A DNA stretch of 64,000 bases from Sabellastarte sp. h YS-2021 (Eukaryota > Annelida > Polychaeta > Sabellida > Sabellidae): positions 80,657,566 to 80,721,565 of the forward strand of contig OZ024928.1 in assembly GCA_964017235.1 (NCBI GenBank), in the 5' to 3' direction. The translations under genes were made by a program, and so were the position numbers. Below are positions 50,214-62,800 of the stretch, piece after piece. The first letter of the stretch is position 1. The number at the start of each line of letters is the position of its first letter. The notes below the pieces were generated by a model. That model did not search any database. It worked only from the letters and a program-made list of their open reading frames with translations, and had not been told where the DNA came from.

Positions 50214-53200
50214 ATGTGTCATATGTGGTCCAGGAAGGCCAAAATACAGCCACAGATGGCTGTATCAGGAAATGCTGATATATTCTCAATTAAGGTAGAT
50301 TCAAGGTTGAAAACCATATTGTTTCCTACAGGAGTCGCCCCTGAAATGAATTTTAATAGTGTGTTCTTTGAGAAATTCATATCTAGCCCAAAGTGCAGGT
50401 TCAGGGAGTGTAGTTGGCGAGGGATTCATAAAATGCCAGATCAGTCCAAACCATCCCTTAAAGTTGGTCAATCTGGCTGAAATTTTCACAGGAAACTCAG
50501 TTTATATCAGAGAATGAATTTGTATTGGGCTGGCCCACTCGAGGGCCACTTTAATAATTTCAATTTCCGGGGTGTGGAGGCCCATGACCCCTCAAGTTGG
50601 AAATGTCAAGTATATCACAATATTGCCAATACGAAGCCCAAATTTAATTTCTTGCATATTCTAATAATTAATGAGGATATTTTAGGCACATTTGGAGCCT
50701 TACATGTCTGACCAGAAATTACTTCACCCAAATATTGTTGTAAAAATAGACAAAAATAGATGTAAATCAGCCCAAACCAGTACCAAATGTTGGTCTATAA
50801 GTGTGAAATTTGGCCCGAAAATTACTTGCCACACACTAAATCTGATTGCATAGGTTTTAGGATTACATCTGGTATACCAGTGGTGTCCTATGTGTCATAT
50901 GTGGTCCAGGAAGGCCAAAATACAGCCACAGATGGCTGTATCAGGAAATGCTGATATATTCTCAATTAAGGTAGATTCAAGGTTGAAAACCATATTGTTT
51001 TCTACAGGAGTCGCCCCTGAAATGAATTTTAATAGTGTGTTCTTTGAGAAATTCATATCTAGCCCAAAGTGCAGGTTCAGGGAGTGTAGTTGGCGAGGGA
51101 TTCATAAAATGCCAGATCAGTCCAAACCATCCCTTAAAGTTGGTCAATCTGGCTGAAATTTTCACAGGAAACTCAGTTTATATCAGAGAATGAATTTGTA
51201 TTGGGCTGGCCCACTCGAGGGCCACTTTAATAATTTCAATTTCCGGGGTGTGGAGGCCCATGACCCCTCAAGTTGGAAATGTCAAGTATATCACAATATT
51301 GCCAATACGAATCCCAAATTTAACTTCTTGCATATTCTAATAATTAATGAGGATATTTTAGGCACATTTGGAGCATTACATGTCTGACCAGAAATTACTT
51401 CACCCAAATATTGTTGTAAAAATAGACAAAAATAGATGTAAATCAGCCCAAACCAGTACCAAATGTTGGTCTATAAGTGTGAAATTTGGCCCAAAAATTA
51501 CTTGCCACACACTAAATCTGATTGCATAGGTTTTAGGATTACATCTGGTATACCAGTGGTGTCCTATGTGTCATATGTGGTCCAAGAAGGCCAAAATACA
51601 GCCACAGATGGCTGTATCAGGAAATGCTAATATATTCTCAATTAAGGTAGATTCAAGGTTGAAAACCATATTGTTTCCTTCAGGAGTCGCCCCTGAAATG
51701 AATTTTAATAGTGTGTTCTTTGAGAAATTCATATCTATCCCAAAGTGCAGGTTCAGGGAGTGTAGTTGGGGAGGGATTCATAAAATGCCAGATCAGCCCA
51801 AACCATCCCTTAAAGTTGGTCAATCTGGCTGAAATTTTCACAGGAAACTCAGTTTATATCAGAGAATGAATTTGTATTGGGCTGGCCCACTCGAGGGCCA
51901 CTTTAATAATTTCAATTTCCGGGGTGTGGAGGCCCATGACCCCTCAAGTTGGAAATGTCAAGTATATCACAATATTGCCAATATGAAGCCCAAATTTAAT
52001 TTCTTGCATATTCTAATAATTAATGGGGATATTTTAGGCACATTTGGAGCATTACATGTCTGACCAGAAATTACTTCACCCAAATATTGTTGTAAAAATA
52101 GACAAAAATAGATGTAAATCAGCCCAAACCAGTACCAAATGTTGGTCTATAAGTGTGAAATTTGGCCCAAAAATTACTTGCCACACACTAAATCTGATTG
52201 CATTGGTTTTAGTATTACATCTGGTATATCAGTGGTGTCCTATGTGTCATATGTGGTCCAGGAAGGCCAAAATACAGCCACAGATGGCTGTATCAGGAAA
52301 TGCTGATATATTCTCAATTAAGGTAGATTCAAGGTTGAAAACCATATTGTTTCCTACAGGAGTCGCCCCTGAAATGAATTTTAATAGTGTGTTCTTTGAG
52401 AAATTCATATCTAGCCCAAAGTGCAGGTTCAGGGAGTGTAGTTGGCGAGGGATTCATAAAATGCCAGATCAGTCCAAACCATCCCTTAAAGTTGGTCAAT
52501 CTGGCTGAAATTTTCACAGGAAACTCAGTTTATATCAGAGAATGAATTTGTATTGGGCTGGCCCACTCGAGGGCCACTTTAATAATTTCAATTTCCGGGG
52601 TGTGGAGGCCCATGACCCCTCAAGTTGGAAATGTCAAGTATATCACAATATTGCCAATACGAAGCCCAAATTTAATTTCTTGCATATTCTAATAATTAAT
52701 GAGGATATTTTAGGCACATTTGGAGCCTTACATGTCTGACCAGAAATTACTTCACCCAAATATTGTTGTAAAAATAGACAAAAATAGATGTAAATCAGCC
52801 CAAACCAGTACCAAATGTTGGTCTATAAGTGTGAAATTTGGCCCGAAAATTACTTGCCACACACTAAATCTGATTGCATAGGTTTTAGGATTACATCTGG
52901 TATACCAGTGGTGTCCTATGTGTCATATGTGGTCCAGGAAGGCCAAATTACAGCCACAGATGGCTGTATCAGGAAATGCTGATATATTCTCAATTAAGGT
53001 AGATTCAAGGTTGAAAACCATATTGTTTTCTACAGGAGTCGCCCCTGAAATGAATTTTAATAGTGTGTTCTTTGAGAAATTCATATCTAGCCCAAAGTGC
53101 AGGTTCAGGGAGTGTAGTTGGCGAGGGATTCATAAAATGCCAGATCAGTCCAAACCATCCCTTAAAGTTGGTCAATCTGGCTGAAATTTTCACAGGAAAC

Positions 53201-55330
53201 TCAGTTTATATCAGAGAATGAATTTGTATTGGGCTGGCCCACTCGAGGGCCACTTTAATAATTTCAATTTCCGGGGTGTGGAGGCCCATGACCCCTCAAG
53301 TTGGAAATGTCAAGTATATCACAATATTGCCAATACGAAGCCCAAATTTAACTTCTTGCATATTCTAATAATTAATGAGGATATTTTAGGCACATTTGGA
53401 GCATTACATGTCTGACCAGAAATTACTTCACCCAAATATTGTTGTAAAAATAGACAAAAATAGATGTAAATCAGCCCAAACCAGTACCAAATGTTGGTCT
53501 ATAAGTGTGAAATTTGGCCCAAAAATTACTTGCCACACACTAAATCTGATTGCATAGGTTTTAGGATTACATCTGGTATACCAGTGGTGTCCTATGTGTC
53601 ATATGTGGTCCAGGAAGGCCAAAATACAGCCACAGATGGCTGTATCAGGAAATGCTGATATATTCTCAATTAAGGTAGATTCAAGGTTGAAAACCATATT
53701 GTTTCCTACAGGAGTCGCCCCTGAAATGAATTTTAATAGTGTGTTCTTTGAGAAATTCATATCTAGCCCAAAGTGCAGGTTCAGGGAGTGTAGTTGGCGA
53801 GGGATTCATAAAATGCCAGATCAGTCCAAACCATCCCTTAAAGTTGGTCAATCTGGCTGAAATTTTCACAGGAAACTCAGTTTATATCAGAGAATGAATT
53901 TGTATTGGGCTGGCCCACTCGAGGGCCACTTTAATAATTTCAATTTCCGGGGTGTGGAGGCCCATGACCCCTCAAGTTGGAAATGTCAAGTATATCACAA
54001 TATTGCCAATACGAAGCCCAAATTTAACTTCTTGCATATTCTAATAATTAATGAGGATATTTTAGGCACATTTGGAGCATTACATGTCTGACCAGAAATT
54101 ACTTCACCCAAATATTGTTGTAAAAATAGACAAAAATAGATGTAAATCAGCCCAAACCAGTACCAAATGTTGGTCTATAAGTGTGAAATTTGGCCCAAAA
54201 ATTACTTGCCACACACTAAATCTGATTGCATAGGTTTTAGGATTACATCTGGTATACCAGTGGTGTCCTATGTGTCATATGTGGTCCAGGAAGGCCAAAA
54301 TACAGCCACAGATGGCTGTATCAGGAAATGCTGATATATTCTCAATTAAGGTAGATTCAAGGTTGAAAACCATATTGTTTCCTACAGGAGTCGCCCCTGA
54401 AATGAATTTTGATAGTGTGTTCTTTGAGAAATTCATATCTAGCCCAAAGTGCAGGTTCAGGGAGTGTAGTTGGCGAGGGATTCATAAAATGCCAGATCAG
54501 CCCAAACCATCCCTTAAAGTTGGTCAATCTGGCTGAAATTTTCACAGGAAACTCAGTTTATATCAGAGAATGAATTTGTATTGGGCTGGCCCACTCGAGG
54601 GCCACTTTAATAATTTCAATTTCCGGGGTGTGGAGGCCCATGACCCCTCAAGTTGGAAATGTCAAGTATATCACAATATTGCCAATACGAATCCCAAATT
54701 TAACTTCTTGCATATTCTAATAATTAATGAGGATATTTTAGGCACATTTGGAGCATTACATGTCTGACCAGAAATTACTTCACCCAAATATTGTTGTAAA
54801 AATAGACAAAAATAGATGTAAATCAGCCCAAACCAGTACCAAATGTTGGTCTATAAGTGTGAAATTTGGCCCAAAAATTACTTGCCACACACTAAATCTG
54901 ATTGCATAGGTTTTAGGATTACATCTGGTATACCAGTGGTGTCCTATGTGTCATATGTGGTCCAAGAAGGCCAAAATACAGCCACAGATGGCTGTATCAG
55001 GAAATGCTAATATATTCTCAATTAAGGTAGATTCAAGGTTGAAAACCATATTGTTTCCTTCAGGAGTCGCCCCTGAAATGAATTTTAATAGTGTGTTCTT
55101 TGAGAAATTCATATCTATCCCAAAGTGCAGGTTCAGGGAGTGTAGTTGGGGAGGGATTCATAAAATGCCAGATCAGCCCAAACCATCCCTTAAAGTTGGT
55201 CAATCTGGCTGAAATTTTCACAGGAAACTCAGTTTATATCAGAGAATGAATTTGTATTGGGCTGGCCCACTCGAGGGCCACTTTAATAATTTCAATTTCC
55301 GGGGTGTGGAGGCCCATGACCCCTCAAGTT
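49950..55330. repeat. Overlapping 3-unit and 5-unit duplications
   Basis: About 49950-51300 matches about 51980-53330 (offset 2028), with GCATTGGTTTTAGTATTAC, GGCCCGAAAATT and ATTGTTTTCTAC as markers. About 51220-51960 matches about 54600-55340 (offset 3380), with ACGAATCCCAAA, CCTTCAGGAG, TCTATCCCAAAG and TTGGGGAGGG. The second marker set is found in just these two units. Confidence 0.75.
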
Positions 55331-57209
55331 GGAAATGTCAAGTATATCACAATATTGCCAATACGAAGCCCAAATTTAATTTCTTGCATATTCTAATAAT
55401 TAATGAGGATATTTTAGGCACATTTGGAGCCTTACATGTCTGACCAGAAATTACTTCACCCAAATATTGTTGTAAAAATAGACAAAAATAGATGTAAATC
55501 AGCCCAAACCAGTACCAAATGTTGGTCTATAAGTGTGAAATTTGGCCCGAAAATTACTTGCCACACACTAAATCTGATTGCATAGGTTTTAGGATTACAT
55601 CTGGTATACCAGTGGTGTCCTATGTGTCATATGTGGTCCAGGAAGGCCAAAATACAGCCACAGATGGCTGTATCAGGAAATGCTGATATATTCTCAATTA
55701 AGGTAGATTCAAGGTTGAAAACCATATTGTTTTCTACAGGAGTCGCCCCTGAAATGAATTTTAATAGTGTGTTCTTTGAGAAATTCATATCTAGCCCAAA
55801 GTGCAGGTTCAGGGAGTGTAGTTGGCGAGGGATTCATAAAATGCCAGATCAGTCCAAACCATCCCTTAAAGTTGGTCAATCTGGCTGAAATTTTCACAGG
55901 AAACTCAGTTTATATCAGAGAATGAATTTGTATTGGGCTGGCCCACTCGAGGGCCACTTTAATAATTTCAATTTCCGGGGTGTGGAGGCCCATGACCCCT
56001 CAAGTTGGAAATGTCAAGTATATCACAATATTGCCAATACGAAGCCCAAATTTAACTTCTTGCATATTCTAATAATTAATGAGGATATTTTAGGCACATT
56101 TGGAGCATTACATGTCTGACCAGAAATTACTTCACCCAAATATTGTTGTAAAAATAGACAAAAATAGATGTAAATCAGCCCAAACCAGTACCAAATGTTG
56201 GTCTATAAGTGTGAAATTTGGCCCAAAAATTACTTGCCACACACTAAATCTGATTGCATAGGTTTTAGGATTACATCTGGTATACCAGTGGTGTCCTATG
56301 TGTCATATGTGGTCCAGGAAGGCCAAAATACAGCCACAGATGGCTGTATCAGGAAATGCTGATATATTCTCAATTAAGGTAGATTCAAGGTTGAAAACCA
56401 TATTGTTTCCTACAGGAGTCGCCCCTGAAATGAATTTTAATAGTGTGTTCTTTGAGAAATTCATATCTAGCCCAAAGTGCAGGTTCAGGGAGTGTAGTTG
56501 GCGAGGGATTCATAAAATGCCAGATCAGCCCAAACCATCCCTTAAAGTTGGGTCAATCTGGCTGAAATTTTCACAGGAAACTCAGTTTATATCAGAGAAT
56601 GAATTTGTATTGGGCTGGCCCACTCGAGGGCCACTTTAATAATTTCAATTTCCGGGGTGTGGAGGCCCATGACCCCTCAAGTTGGAAATGTCAAGTATAT
56701 CACAATATTGCCAATACGAAGCCCAAATTTAACTTCTTGCATATTCTAATAATTAATGAGGATATTTTAGGCACATTTGGAGCATTACATGTCTGACCAG
56801 AAATTACTTCACCCAAATATTGTTGTAAAAATAGACAAAAATAGATGTAAATCAGCCCAAACCAGTACCAAATGTTGGTCTATAAGTGTGAAATTTGGCC
56901 CAAAAATTACTTGCCACACACTAAATCTGATTGCATAGGTTTTAGGATTACATCTGGTATACCAGTGGTGTCCTATGTGTCATATGTGGTCCAGGAAGGC
57001 CAAAATACAGCCACAGATGGCTGTATCAGGAAATGCTGATATATTCTCAATTAAGGTAGATTCAAGGTTGAAAACCATATTGTTTCCTACAGGAGTCGCC
57101 CCTGAAATGAATTTTAATAGTGTGTTCTTTGAGAAATTCATATCTAGCCCAAAGTGCAGGTTCAGGGAGTGTAGTTGGCGAGGGATTCATAAAATGCCAG
57201 ATCAGCCCA
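55331..57209. repeat. Ordinary satellite units between blocks
   Basis: Remainder of unit 78 and units 79-81. Unit 79 (55622) repeats the ATTGTTTTCTAC and GGCCCGAAAATT variants of units 72 and 75. Only satellite is seen. Confidence 0.8.
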
Positions 57210-59836
57210 AACCATCCCTTAAAGTTGGTCAATCTGGCTGAAATTTTCACAGGAAACTCAGTTTATATCAGAGAATGAATTTGTATTGGGCTGGCCCACT
57301 CGAGGGCCACTTTAATAATTTCAATTTCCGGGGTGTGGAGGCCCATGACCCCTCAAGTTGGAAATGTCAAGTATATCACAATATTGCCAATACGAAGCCC
57401 AAATTTAACTTCTTGCATATTCTAATAATTAATGAGGATATTTTAGGCACATTTGGAGCATTACATGTCTGACCAGAAATTACTTCACCCAAATATTGTT
57501 GTAAAAATAGACAAAAATAGATGTAAATCAGCCCAAACCAGTACCAAATGTTGGTCTATAAGTGTGAAATTTGGCCCAAAAATTACTTGCCACACACTAA
57601 ATCTGATTGCATAGGTTTTAGGATTACATCTGGTATACCAGTGGTGTCCTATGTGTCATATGTGGTCCAAGAAGGCCAAAATACAGCCACAGATGGCTGT
57701 ATCAGGAAATGCTAATATATTCTCAATTAAGGTAGATTCAAGGTTGAAAACCATATTGTTTCCTACAGGAGTCGCCCCTGAAATGAATTTTAATAGTGTG
57801 TTCTTTGAGAAATTCATATCTAGCCCAAAGTGCAAGTTCAGGGAGTGTAGTTGGCGAGGGATTCATAAAATGCCAGATCAGTCCAAACCATCCCTTAAAG
57901 TTGGGTCAATCTGGCTGAAATTTTCACAGGAAACTCAGTTTATATCAGAGAATGAATTTGTATTGGGCTGGCCCACTCGAGGGCCACTTTAATAATTTCA
58001 ATTTCCGGGGTGTGGAGGCCCATGACCCCTCAAGTTGGAAATGTCAAGTATATCACAATATTGCAAGTACGAAGCCCAAATTTAATTTCTTGCATATTCT
58101 AATAATTAATGGGGATATTTTAGGCACATTTGGAGCCTTACATGTCTGACCAGAAATTACTTCACCCAAATATTGTTGTAAAAATAGACAAAAATAGATG
58201 TAAATCAGCCCAAACCAGTACCAAATGTTGGTCTATAAGTGTGAAATTTGGCCCAAAAATTACTTGCCACACACTAAATCTGATTGCATAGGTTTTAGGA
58301 TTACATCTGGTATACCAGTGGTGTCCTATGTGTCATATGTGGTCCAGGAAGGCCAAAATACAGCCACAGATGGCTGTATCAGGAAATGCTGATATATTCT
58401 CAATTAAGGTAGATTCAAGGTTGAAAACCATATTGTTTCCTACAGGAGTCGCCCCTGAAATGAATTTTAATAGTGTGTTCTTTGAGAAATTCATATCTAG
58501 CCCAAAGTGCAGGTTCAGGGAGTGTAGTTGGCGAGGGATTCATAAAATGCCAGATCAGTCCAAACCATCCCTTAAAGTTGGTCAATCTGGCTGAAATTTT
58601 CACAGGAAACTCAGTTTATATCAGAGAATGAATTTGTATTGGGCTGGCCCACTCGAGGGCCACTTTAATAATTTCAATTTCCGGGGTGTGGAGGCCCATG
58701 ACCCCTCAAGTTGGAAATGTCAAGTATATCACAATATTGCCAATACGAAGCCCAAATTTAACTTCTTGCATATTCTAATAATTAATGAGGATATTTTAGG
58801 CACATTTGGAGCATTACATGTCTGACCAGAAATTACTTCACCCAAATATTGTTGTAAAAATAGACAAAAATAGATGTAAATCAGCCCAAACCAGTACCAA
58901 ATGTTGGTCTATAAGTGTGAAATTTGGCCCAAAAATTACTTGCCACACACTAAATCTGATTGCATAGGTTTTAGGATTACATCTGGTATACCAGTGGTGT
59001 CCTATGTGTCATATGTGGTCCAAGAAGGCCAAAATACAGCCACAGATGGCTGTATCAGGAAATGCTAATATATTCTCAATTAAGGTAGATTCAAGGTTGA
59101 AAACCATATTGTTTCCTACAGGAGTCGCCCCTGAAATGAATTTTAATAGTGTGTTCTTTGAGAAATTCATATCTAGCCCAAAGTGCAAGTTCAGGGAGTG
59201 TAGTTGGCGAGGGATTCATAAAATGCCAGATCAGTCCAAACCATCCCTTAAAGTTGGGTCAATCTGGCTGAAATTTTCACAGGAAACTCAGTTTATATCA
59301 GAGAATGAATTTGTATTGGGCTGGCCCACTCGAGGGCCACTTTAATAATTTCAATTTCCGGGGTGTGGAGGCCCATGACCCCTCAAGTTGGAAATGTCAA
59401 GTATATCACAATATTGCAAGTACGAAGCCCAAATTTAATTTCTTGCATATTCTAATAATTAATGAGGATATTTTAGGCACATTTGGAGCCTTACATGTCT
59501 GACCAGAAATTACTTCACCCAAATATTGTTGTAAAAATAGACAAAAATAGATGTAAATCAGCCCAAACCAGTACCAAATGTTGGTCTATAAGTGTGAAAT
59601 TTGGCCCAAAAATTACTTGCCACACACTAAATCTGATTGCATAGGTTTTAGGATTACATCTGGTATACCAGTGGTGTCCTATGTGTCATATGTGGTCCAG
59701 GAAGGCCAAAATACAGCCACAGATGGCTGTATCAGGAAATGCTGATATATTCTCAATTAAGGTAGATTCAAGGTTGAAAACCATATTGTTTCCTACAGGA
59801 GTCGCCCCTGAAATGAATTTTAATAGTGTGTTCTTT
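57210..59836. repeat. Dimeric higher-order repeat, 1353 bp, about two copies
   Basis: Units 82-83 and 84-85 repeat at 1353 bp. Units 82 and 84 share ATTGCAAGTACG (near 58061 and 59414), seen nowhere else, and GTCCAAGAAGG. One difference is G/A in AATGGGGAT against AATGAGGAT (near 58111 and 59464). Confidence 0.78.
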
Positions 59837-62800
59837 GATAAATTCATATCTAGCCCAAAGTGCAGGTTCAGGGAGTGTAGTTGGCGAGGGATTCATAAAA
59901 TGCCAGATCAGTCCAAACCATCCCTTAAAGTTGGTCAATCTGGCTGAAATTTTCACAGGAAACTCAGTTTATATCAGAGAATGAATTTGTATTGGGCTGG
60001 CCCACTCGAGGGCCACTTTAATAATTTCAATTTCCGGGGTGTGGAGGCCCATGACCCCTCAAGTTGGAAATGTCAAGTATATCACAATATTGCCAATACG
60101 AAGCCCAAATTTAATTTCTTGCATATTCTAATAATTAATGAGGATATTTTAGGCACATTTGGAGCCTTACATGTCTGACCAGAAATTACTTCACCCAAAT
60201 ATTGTTGTAAAAATAGACAAAAATAGATGTAAATTAGCCCAAACCAGTACCAAATGTTGGTCTATAAGTGTGAAATTTGGCCCAAAAATTACTTGCCACA
60301 CACTAAATCTGATTGCATAGGTTTTAGGATTACATCTGGTATACCAGTGGTGTCCTATGTGTCATATGTGGTCCAGGAAGGCCAAAATACAGCCACAGAT
60401 GGCTGTATCAGGAAATGCTGATATATTCTCAATTAAGGTAGATTCAAGGTTGAAAACCATATTGTTTCCTACAGGAGTCGCCCCTGAAATGAATTTTAAT
60501 AGTGTGTTCTTTGAGAAATTCATATCTAGCCCAAAGTGCAGGTTCAGGGAGTGTAGTTGGCGAGGGATTCATAAAATGCCAGATCAGTCCAAACCATCCC
60601 TTAAAGTTGGTCAATCTGGCTGAAATTTTCACAGGAAACTCAGTTTATATCAGAGAATGAATTTGTATTGGGCTGGCCCACTCGAGGGCCACTTTAATAA
60701 TTTCAATTTCCGGGGTGTGGAGGCCCATGACCCCTCAAGTTGGAAATGTCAAGTATATCACAATATTGCCAGTACGAAGCCCAAATTTAATTTCTTGCAT
60801 ATTCTAATAATTAATGAGGATATTTTAGGCACATTTGGAGCCTTACATGTCTGACCAGAAATTACTTCACCCAAATATTGTTGTAAAAATAGACAAAAAT
60901 AGATGTAAATCAGCCCAAACCAGTACCAAATGTTGGTCTATAAGTGTGAAATTTGGCCCAAAAATTACTTGCCACACACTAAATCTGATTGCATAGGTTT
61001 TAGGATTACATCTGGTATACCAGTGGTGTCCTATGTGTCATATGTGGTCCAAGAAGGCCAAAATACAGCCACAGATGGCTGTATCAGGAAATGCTAATAT
61101 ATTCTCAATTAAGGTAGATTCAAGGTTGAAAACCATATTGTTTCCTACAGGAGTCGCCCCTGAAATGAATTTTAATAGTGTGTTCTTTGAGAAATTCATA
61201 TCTAGCCTAAAGTGCAGGTTCAGGGAGTGTAGTTGGCGAGGGATTCATAAAATGCCAGATCAGTCCAAACCATCCCTTAAAGTTGGTCAATCTGGCTGAA
61301 ATTTTCACAGGAAACTCAGTTTATATCAGAGAATGAATTTGTATTGGGCTGGCCCACTCGAGGGCCACTTTAATAATTTCAATTTCCGGGGTGTGGAGGC
61401 CCATGACCCCTCAAGTTGGAAATGTCAAGTATATCACAATATTGCCAATACAAAGCCCAAATTTAACTTCTTGCATATTCTAATAATTAATGAGGATATT
61501 TTAGGCACATTTGGAGCATTACATGTCTGACCAGAAATTACTTCACCCAAATATTGTTGTAAAAATAGACAAAAATAGATGTAAATCAGCCCAAACCAGT
61601 ACCAAATGTTGGTCTATAAGTGTGAAATTTGGCCCAAAAATTACTTGCCACACACTAAATCTGATTGCATAGGTTTTAGGATTACATCTGGTATACCAGT
61701 GGTGTCCTATGTGTCATATGTGGTCCAAGAAGGCCAAAATACAGCCACAGATGGCTGTATCAGGAAATGCTAATATATTCTCAATTAAGGTAGATTCAAG
61801 GTTGAAAACCATATTGTTTCCTACAGGAGTCGCCCCTGAAATGAATTTTAATAGTGTGTTCTTTGAGAAATTCATATCTAGCCCAAAGTGCAAGTTCAGG
61901 GAGTGTAGTTGGCGAGGGATTCATAAAATGCCAGATCAGTCCAAACCATCCCTTAAAGTTGGGTCAATCTGGCTGAAATTTTCACAGGAAACTCAGTTTA
62001 TATCAGAGAATGAATTTGTATTGGGCTGGCCCACTCGAGGGCCACTTTAATAATTTCAATTTCCGGGGTGTGGAGGCCCATGACCCCTCAAGTTGGAAAT
62101 GTCAAGTATATATCACAATATTGCCAGTACGAAGCCCAAATTTAATTTCTTGCATATTCTAATAATTAATGAGGATATTTTAGGCACATTTGGAGCCTTA
62201 CATGTCTGACCAGAAATTACTTCACCCAAATATTGTTGTAAAAATAGACAAAAATAGATGTAAATCAGCCCAAACCAGTACCAAATGTTGGTCTATAAGT
62301 GTGAAATTTGGCCCGAAAATTACTTGCCACACACTAAATCTGATTGCATAGGTTTTAGGATTACATCTGGTATACCAGTGGTGTCCTATGTGTCATATGT
62401 GGTCCAGGAAGGCCAAAATACAGCCACAGATGGCTGTATCAGGAAATGCTGATATATTCTCAATTAAGGTAGATTCAAGGTTGAAAACCATATTGTTTCC
62501 TACAGGAGTCGCCCCTGAAATGAATTTTAATAGTGTGTTCTTTGAGAAATTCATATCTAGCCCAAAGTGCAGGTTCAGGGAGTGTAGTTGGCGAGGGATT
62601 CATAAAATGCCAGATCAGTCCAAACCATCCCTTAAAGTTGGTCAATCTGGCTGAAATTTTCACAGGAAACTCAGTTTATATCAGAGAATGAATTTGTATT
62701 GGGCTGGCCCACTCGAGGGCCACTTTGATAATTTCAATTTCCGGGGTGTGGAGGCCCATGACCCCTCAAGTTGGAAATGTCAAGTATATCACAATATTGC

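Noticed and set aside
43930-52508. Longer 154-codon frames at 43930-44394, 50016-50480 and 52044-52508
   Set aside because: They arise because GCATAGG became GCATTGG, which removes a stop between two satellite frames. The three copies are products of duplication, not selection.
38038-62050. 113-codon frames in the 677-bp units
   Set aside because: A single extra G (GTTGGGTCAATC) shifts the frame past the usual TGA. Length change by one indel in a repeat is not evidence of a gene.
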